DNA of 64,000 nt from Caldifarciminota bacterium. GTDB lineage: Bacteria; Hydrothermota; Tepidihabitantia; B3-TA06. Of this stretch, positions 59,913 through 64,000 are shown piece by piece. Location: contig JAFGSK010000044.1 of the NCBI GenBank assembly GCA_016934635.1, positions 112,784 to 176,783 of the forward strand, read 5' to 3'. Under the pieces are notes generated by a model, which worked only from the letters and a program-made list of their open reading frames with translations, ran no database searches and was not told the DNA's origin. The number at the start of each line of letters is the position of its first letter. Within the stretch, counting starts at the first letter, position 1. A program made the position numbers and the translations under genes.

Positions 59913-60920
59913 TCAGCAGATTCGCGGCAGCTGCTCACCCTCAAGGATCAGCAGAGGTCTCTCTGAACCCAGGATTGTTTCGAGCCATAGACCCTTGGGA
60001 TCTGCGCGAACCTCGCCGATAATCGACGCATCCGCACCCTGTGGATGTGCCTTGAGGATTTCAAGTGTCTTGTTTTTGTCGCAAGGATTGACGATGACTA
60101 TAAGCCGTCCCTCGGATGCAAGGTAGTAAGGGTCCAGCCCGAGCATCTCGGCTGCGGCTTTAACGCCTTTACTAAATGGGATCAGGGTTTCCTTTATAAG
60201 CATTCCCAGACCTGTTACGTCTGTGAACTCGTTCAACGTGGTGGCAAGTCCGCCGCGCGTTGGGTCGCGCATCGCCTTTACATCAACATCGGCCTGGATT
60301 AGAGTATTAACCAGGGGCCATACGTTGGCTACATCAGAGGATATAAGGTGTTCGAATCCGAAATCCTCACGCGCCAGGAGCACTGAAATCTCGTGATCGC
60401 CAAGGTTACCTGATACAAGGATTACATCGCCCTCCTCGATGCGCTCGTGGGCAAAAGTCCGCTCATGTTCAACAACGCCGTAGCCTGTGGTCGTTATGTA
60501 GCACTCAGGGGTATCACCGGCTTCGATGACCTTGGTGTCTCCTGCAATGAGCTGTACGTCTGCTGCATTCAACTCGCAAGCCATTGACTTGACTATTCGT
60601 TCGAGAACCTCCAAGGACATCCCGGCCCTCAGGATAAAGCCTGCAGTCATGAACCGGGGCCGCGCTCCTTTTACTGCAAGGTCGTTCAGGGTGCCGCATA
60701 CCGAAAGCTTACCTATGTCGCCCGAGGGGAAGAAAAGTGGTTGAACGACGTGAGAGTCGGTGGTCAGACATATTCGCCCGCGGTCCGAAGGCAGTTCCGC
60801 CGCATCCTCTAATCTTTCGAGTATGGGGTTACCCAGGTACTCGCAGAAAAGCTCACGGATCAACCTTCTCGTCTTGCGCCCGCCCGAACCGTGGGCTAAG
60901 CTGATCGTGTTATCTTTCAT
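59913..60920 (-). CDS. hypE: Hydrogenase maturation protein HypE
   Basis: A 335-residue protein of the AIR-synthase fold. HypE dehydrates the carbamoyl group on its own C-terminal Cys to give the cyanide ligand of [NiFe] hydrogenases. It begins 'ISLAHGSGGRKTRRLI', with 'GTLNDLAVKGARP' and 'QLIAGDTKVIEAGD' in the ATP site and ends with the required 'PRIC'. The start overlaps hypD by 11 bases. It closes the hypC-hypD-hypE operon. Confidence 0.95.
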   Translation of the reverse strand: MKDNTISLAHGSGGRKTRRLIRELFCEYLGNPILERLEDAAELPSDRGRICLTTDSHVVQPLFFPSGDIGKLSVCGTLNDLAVKGARPRFMTAGFILRAGMSLEVLERIVKSMACELNAADVQLIAGDTKVIEAGDTPECYITTTGYGVVEHERTFAHERIEEGDVILVSGNLGDHEISVLLAREDFGFEHLISSDVANVWPLVNTLIQADVDVKAMRDPTRGGLATTLNEFTDVTGLGMLIKETLIPFSKGVKAAAEMLGLDPYYLASEGRLIVIVNPCDKNKTLEILKAHPQGADASIIGEVRADPKGLWLETILGSERPLLILEGEQLPRIC

Positions 60921-62016
60921 ACTTGTAGTATGCCGAGCACGCGCCTTCCGAGGATACCATGCACGGACCTATGGGGTTTGAAGGGCTACATTCTGAGGCA
61001 AACAAGGGGCAGTCAGGCGGCGCTATCTTGCCTAAAAGCACCTCCCCGCACCGGCAAGCATCTCTGAGGGGATTTTTTTTCATTAAGGGTTCAGGAAGCT
61101 CGTATCTTTGTTCCGTGTCAAAGGATTTCCACTCGGGCTTGAGCTTGAGACCTGTTTCAGGGATCGTGCCCAGCCCTCTCCATTCCGATTCTACCTTGTC
61201 GCACATATCTTTCATGAGATCGAGCGCCTTTTTGTTCCCCTCCTGGGTCACGACCCTCGAGTACTGAATCTCGAGATCTGGTTTCCCTTTTTCGAGTTGA
61301 CTCGTAATCATCAAAAGTGCCTGCAGGATGTCTGCACCCTCGAATCCTGCGATTACCGAGGGCTTTTTGTACTCATCGACCAGAAACCTGTAGGGTTCAG
61401 AGCCAAGGATTGCTGATACGTGCCCGGGAAGGATGAATCCGTCAATTGAGATATCAGGGTGAGAGGCTATCAATCGCAGGGCCGGCGGGATGAGCTTGAA
61501 CGACGCGTAGATGGAGAAGTTGTCGATTCCCCGGTTCCGGGCCTCGGCAACCGTTGCAAGGATTGCGGGAGCGGTGGTCTCGAATCCAACGCCAAGAAAG
61601 CAGAAGTGCTTTAGAGGTTCACTTTCCGCCATCTTCAACGCATCTAAAGGCGAGTAGACGATGCGTATATCTGATCCCTTGTCTCTCATCTCCGCAAGAG
61701 AGGTACTTGAACCAGGCACGTGCAACATATCCCCGAAGGTGGTTACAACCAAGTCCTCAATATCCGTGAGTTGGATGAATCTGTCGATGTCTGCATCGGC
61801 GGTAACGCATACCGGGCAACCAGGTCCTGAAAGAAGCCTGACCTTGCCTGCCAGCGCCCTTCGTATTCCTGTCTTGGATATGGCGTGAGTATGGGTGCCG
61901 CACACCTCCATGACCTTCAATGGCTCGCCTATCCTTGCGACCAGACGTGAAACCATCCCGGACATGAGTGCTCGATCCCCTTCGAGTTGTGCAAGGATTT
62001 CAGTCAGGTCAGTCAT
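60910..62016 (-). CDS. hypD: Hydrogenase maturation protein HypD
   Basis: A 368-residue iron-sulfur protein that forms the Fe(CN)2CO unit with HypC. Conserved Cys-containing motifs are visible: 'CGTHTHAISKTGIR' (about residue 40), 'GPGCPVCVT' (about residue 70), 'GVGFETTAPA' (about residue 150), and the [4Fe-4S] ligands in 'CRCGEVLLG', 'CPLFASEC' and 'GACSAYYKY' at the end. It starts one base after hypC and overlaps hypE. Confidence 0.95.
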   Translation of the reverse strand: MTDLTEILAQLEGDRALMSGMVSRLVARIGEPLKVMEVCGTHTHAISKTGIRRALAGKVRLLSGPGCPVCVTADADIDRFIQLTDIEDLVVTTFGDMLHVPGSSTSLAEMRDKGSDIRIVYSPLDALKMAESEPLKHFCFLGVGFETTAPAILATVAEARNRGIDNFSIYASFKLIPPALRLIASHPDISIDGFILPGHVSAILGSEPYRFLVDEYKKPSVIAGFEGADILQALLMITSQLEKGKPDLEIQYSRVVTQEGNKKALDLMKDMCDKVESEWRGLGTIPETGLKLKPEWKSFDTEQRYELPEPLMKKNPLRDACRCGEVLLGKIAPPDCPLFASECSPSNPIGPCMVSSEGACSAYYKYER

Positions 62017-62238
62017 TTATTCTGCCGCTTTGAGCATTTCCCTTATGAGTTCGAGGGTTTCTGCGGCTTCCTCGGCTGAAAGCTTCTTGATTGCGAATCC
62101 TGCATGTAGAATCACGAAGTCACCCACCTCTGCCTCAGGCAGCATGACGAACGATGTCTCCCTGACCACCCCCTGGTAGTCGACCTTGCCCATCTCGCCT
62201 GAAAGCTCTGTCACTTTGGCTGGAATTCCTATACACAT
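62017..62238 (-). CDS. hypC: Hydrogenase maturation chaperone HypC
   Basis: A 73-residue chaperone starting 'MCIGIPAKV', with the essential Cys2 that binds the iron unit. The rest ('VDYQGVVRETSFVMLP', 'VGDFVILHAGFAIKKL') is textbook HypC. It is the first gene of hypCDE, with a promoter seven bases before the ATG and no Shine-Dalgarno site. If the mRNA is leaderless the first codon is also close to the 5' end. hypA, hypB, hypF and the hydrogenase itself are not in the window. Confidence 0.95.
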   Translation of the reverse strand: MCIGIPAKVTELSGEMGKVDYQGVVRETSFVMLPEAEVGDFVILHAGFAIKKLSAEEAAETLELIREMLKAAE

Positions 62239-62245
62239 GGAATGA

Positions 62246-62273
62246 ATTATAGCACCATAGAAGTAGGGGTCAA
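62246..62273 (-). promoter_or_regulatory. Promoter of hypCDE, start-proximal (leaderless type)
   Basis: TTGACC (62273-62268), 16 bases, TATAAT (62251-62246), seven bases to the ATG at 62238. Confidence 0.78.
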
Positions 62274-62656
62274 GCTCGAATTAAACCACAGAGCACGCGG
62301 AGAGGATTCGAACATTGAAAGATCGGAAGATTTCAAGATTCGATGGATGTCTATGGAATGCAACGACCGAGTCGTTGCATAGTCACAAAGTCTATACTAA
62401 CGCGCAGCGAATGCCAAAGGTTGTTCATGCGAAACGAACTTACTATTCTATTTGGCGGGTGGATACATCCTGTTCAAATCAGCAGCAGTCGGAGGGCACA
62501 GGGAATGGAGAGACACGCTCTTAGCGTGTCTGAACACCTTGAGAGGGTATCCTCCGTTCACTCTGTGACCTCCGTGATCTCTGTGTTTTAATTCACCTTG
62601 TATGCTCTGCAACCTTTGTGGTGAGAATAAAGTTTTCCGCTAAAGCTGCTGTATTA
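62274..62656. other. Non-coding stretch with dispersed repeats
   Basis: About 380 bases, no believable gene. Contents in order: CACAGAGCACGCGGAGAGG (62287-62305), GAAGATT units (62310-62342), a palindrome TGCAACGAC/GTCGTTGCA (62359-62379), and the 132-bp direct repeat (62441-62572) with a CTCTGTG element. Confidence 0.6.
62441..62572. repeat. 132-bp direct repeat, copy 1
   Basis: About 95% identical without gaps to 63781-63912. It contains the imperfect inverted units GACACGCTCTTAGCGTGTC and ACCTTGAGAGGGTATCC. Confidence 0.88.
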
Positions 62657-62686
62657 TTGACAAACATGGAAATATCTGCATATTAT
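62657..62686 (+). promoter_or_regulatory. Promoter of the 62692 gene, start-proximal (leaderless type)
   Basis: TTGACA (62657-62662), 18 bases, TATTAT (62681-62686), five bases to the ATG at 62692. Confidence 0.65.
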
Positions 62687-62691
62687 AATTG

Positions 62692-62931
62692 ATGAGCACA
62701 CCTGAACTCGATCCCAAGCGGTACAAGCGCCTGTTCAATGAACGAGCCGCAGGGTTGAAACTTTTTGCAGAATGGGAGAAAAAACAAACCCATAAGATGA
62801 CCGTGGCACAGGCATTGGCAGCCATAGGTGCAATCTATGATATGATACCACGGGAATCCCGAAAAAAAGATTTCGACGCCAAGGTAAAGGGAATCATCGC
62901 AATGCGCAGGGCTCTTGCAGTAATCAAATGA
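62692..62931 (+). CDS. Small protein paired with a nucleotidyltransferase gene
   Basis: A 79-residue basic, helical protein ('LDPKRYKRLFNERAAGLKLF', key 'RYKRLFNER'; then 'MTVAQALAAIGAIYDMIP'). I do not recognise the family. It is the first of a two-gene unit with a nucleotidyltransferase that begins 8 bases after its stop, a layout seen in MNT- or AbiE-like toxin-antitoxin systems, so an antitoxin or partner role is possible by analogy. I chose the ATG at 62692 over the in-frame TTG just before it. Confidence 0.6.
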   Translation: MSTPELDPKRYKRLFNERAAGLKLFAEWEKKQTHKMTVAQALAAIGAIYDMIPRESRKKDFDAKVKGIIAMRRALAVIK

Positions 62932-62939
62932 GGGGACGA

Positions 62940-63510
62940 ATGAATTCTCTTGAAGATACGCTGATAAGACTCGTCGGACTTCTTAAAAAAACAGACATTC
63001 CATACATGGTTATCGGTGGTTTGGCAAATGCTGTGTGGGGTGAGCCTCGCTCGACTCTGGATATTGACATTACAATTCAGGCCTCTAAAGATGATACGAA
63101 AAAGTTAATCGAACATCTGAAGAAACTCTGTCACCCGCGTATTACAGATTCCGAGGAATTTGTACGCAAAACCTCAGTGCTACCTATGATAACTCAAGAA
63201 GGTGTGCGTATAGACATCATCTTTGCCGGCCTTCCTTTTGAACTGGAAGCAATAAAGAGGGCTGTCGAAATAAATATCCAGGGGACCAAGGTTGGATTTA
63301 TTACACCTGAAGACCTTATTATTCACAAGATCGTATCGGAAAGGCAGAAGGATTGGGACGACGTTCAAGGTATCATAAGAAGATAAAAAAAGAAACCTGG
63401 ATTTTGCCTACCTCGATCAGCTCATACGACAGATTTCCGAACTACTTGAACGACCGGAGATGTGGCGCTCCTGGCTCGAGTGGAAAGAAGAAACCCTTTC
63501 AGGATGTTGA
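62940..63510 (+). pseudogene. MNT/AbiEii-like nucleotidyltransferase, frameshifted near the C-terminus
   Basis: From the ATG at 62940 (GAGGGG site) the product has the nucleotidyltransferase core 'YMVIGGLANAVWGEPRSTLDIDI' (key 'GGLANAVWG' and 'LDIDI' metal ligands), then 'VRIDIIFAGLPFE' and 'KIVSERQKDWDDVQGIIRR'. It stops at 63386 within an A7 run (63385-63391). The next frame continues 'NLDFAYLDQLIRQISELLERP' (key 'LDQLIRQISELLERP') and ends at 63510, the expected C-terminal helix. A one-base indel is the simplest account. The shortened protein keeps the catalytic core, so it might still be active. Confidence 0.78.
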
Positions 63511-63780
63511 TTCTCGAAATTGTAAAGTAGGGACGACACCCTGAGAGGGTGTCCCGAATACGCTAATTCTTTATATGGAAAACTGAAGGCATACATTACC
63601 TCCCCCTCGACGGTGGAGGGTAGGGAGGGGGAGTACTCTCTGAGTATGCAAATTCGTAACGACTGCACTTCACCCTCCCCAGCCAGAGGCTGTCCCGTCA
63701 AGGGAGGGGAAAATGAAAGATCACAAGATTCGATGATTAAAAAAGATTAGAAGATTCAAAGAATATCACCTATTCGTCCT
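63511..63780. other. Non-coding stretch with palindromic repeats
   Basis: No gene seen. It holds ACACCCTGAGAGGGTGTC (63537-63554), CT/GA-rich palindromic blocks (63600-63712) and GAAGATT-type units (63712-63760). Confidence 0.55.
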
Positions 63781-63912
63781 AACTATTCTATTTGGCAGGT
63801 GGATACATCCTGTTCAAATCAGAAGCAGTCGGAGGGCACAGGGAATGGAGAGACACGCTCTTAGCGTATCTGAACACCCTGAGAGGATATCCTCCGTTCA
63901 CTCTGTGACCTC
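63781..63912. repeat. 132-bp direct repeat, copy 2
   Basis: Second copy of 62441-62572, with about seven single-base changes and no indel. Confidence 0.88.
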
Positions 63913-63913
63913 T

Positions 63914-64000
63914 GGAGACAACTTCGTCGTCTTCGTTCGCTGCGACCTGCGCCCGCTATCCTCGGAGACAACTTCGTCGTCTTCGTTCGCTGCGACCTGC
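63914..64000. repeat. 50-bp tandem repeat running off the window
   Basis: Two units (63914-63950 and 63964-64000, 37 identical bases each, period 50). Core GGAGACAACTTCGTCGTCTT. Related single blocks lie at 10959-11000 and, inverted, at 59713-59729. More units may follow outside the window. Confidence 0.8.

Noticed and set aside
62315..62591. Short open frames upstream of the 62692 gene
   Set aside because: They lie in repeated, palindromic DNA whose second copy at 63781 does not keep the frames.
63914..64000. CRISPR array
   Set aside because: Only two units, a 37-base core with a 13-base spacer, related blocks scattered singly elsewhere, and no cas genes.
1..64000. tRNA, rRNA or other standard RNA genes
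   Set aside because: I looked through the intergenic stretches for T-loop (GGTTCGA) and rRNA-like blocks and found none; a covariance-model scan would settle it.

Overview
The window looks like a piece of the chromosome of an uncultured Gram-negative bacterium. It has a TonB-dependent receptor, many signal peptides and lipoboxes, beta-barrel-like proteins, and several secreted proteins whose C-termini look like Por/FlgD-type sorting tails. Base composition looks close to 50% GC by eye. Tandem C10 peptidases, TonB_C-only proteins, PEGA and 'DGGY' propeller proteins together remind me of FCB-group or WOR-3-like candidate phyla. That placement is inference. I found no rRNA, tRNA or CRISPR array.

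Layout. 1-3.3 kb: 5' part of a TonB receptor (minus), a small membrane protein and an internally deleted IS256-type element. 3.4-6.8 kb (plus): envelope protein, fumarase beta subunit, a frameshifted lipoprotein next to its intact paralogue, and yebC. 6.9-9.5 kb (minus): ECF sigma, anti-sigma, Spy-like protein and lipoprotein operon. 9.9-14.9 kb: PAP2 phosphatase and two paralogous antiporter-EIIA fusions. 15-19.4 kb (minus): several TonB C-terminal-domain proteins, plus two lipoproteins that seem to carry ExbD/TolR-like periplasmic domains. 19.5-21.5 kb: PEGA protein, then a lipoprotein behind a structured, GEMM-like leader. 21.6-34.9 kb is a housekeeping block on the plus strand: pyrimidine phosphorylase, gyrA, a free-standing GyrA C-terminal domain, dCMP deaminase, rsmD, coaD, two polysaccharide-export genes, smc and ftsY. 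35-39.6 kb (minus): a membrane-anchored protein, three tandem sensor-like paralogues and an ABC-2 exporter. 39.8-44.2 kb: kbl with an adjacent acyl carrier protein gene, an XRE regulator divergent from a lipoprotein with a palindromic operator between them, and a SWIM-domain protein. 44.6-52 kb: two DGGY propeller proteins, two decayed hicBA modules, a barrel protein, an SGNH-like secreted protein and an M23 peptidase. 52.2-62.3 kb (minus): acetyl-CoA synthetase, alpha/beta hydrolase, threonine dehydrogenase, two C10 peptidases and hypCDE. 62.4-64 kb: a small gene with a frameshifted nucleotidyltransferase, surrounded by dispersed repeats.

Two themes cross the window. First, vegetative promoters are easy to read (TTGAC-type -35, 16-17 bp spacer, TAnnnT -10). 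At about a dozen genes the -10 box ends only 5-9 bases before the start codon and no Shine-Dalgarno site fits, so the mRNAs are probably leaderless. Secreted proteins and operon-internal genes mostly have strong Shine-Dalgarno sites instead. Second, indels and nonsense changes fall in accessory genes (transposase, hicBA twice, nucleotidyltransferase, lipoprotein copy), while every housekeeping gene reads cleanly. Threonine dehydrogenase and KBL together can turn threonine into glycine and acetyl-CoA, although the genes lie 14 kb apart.
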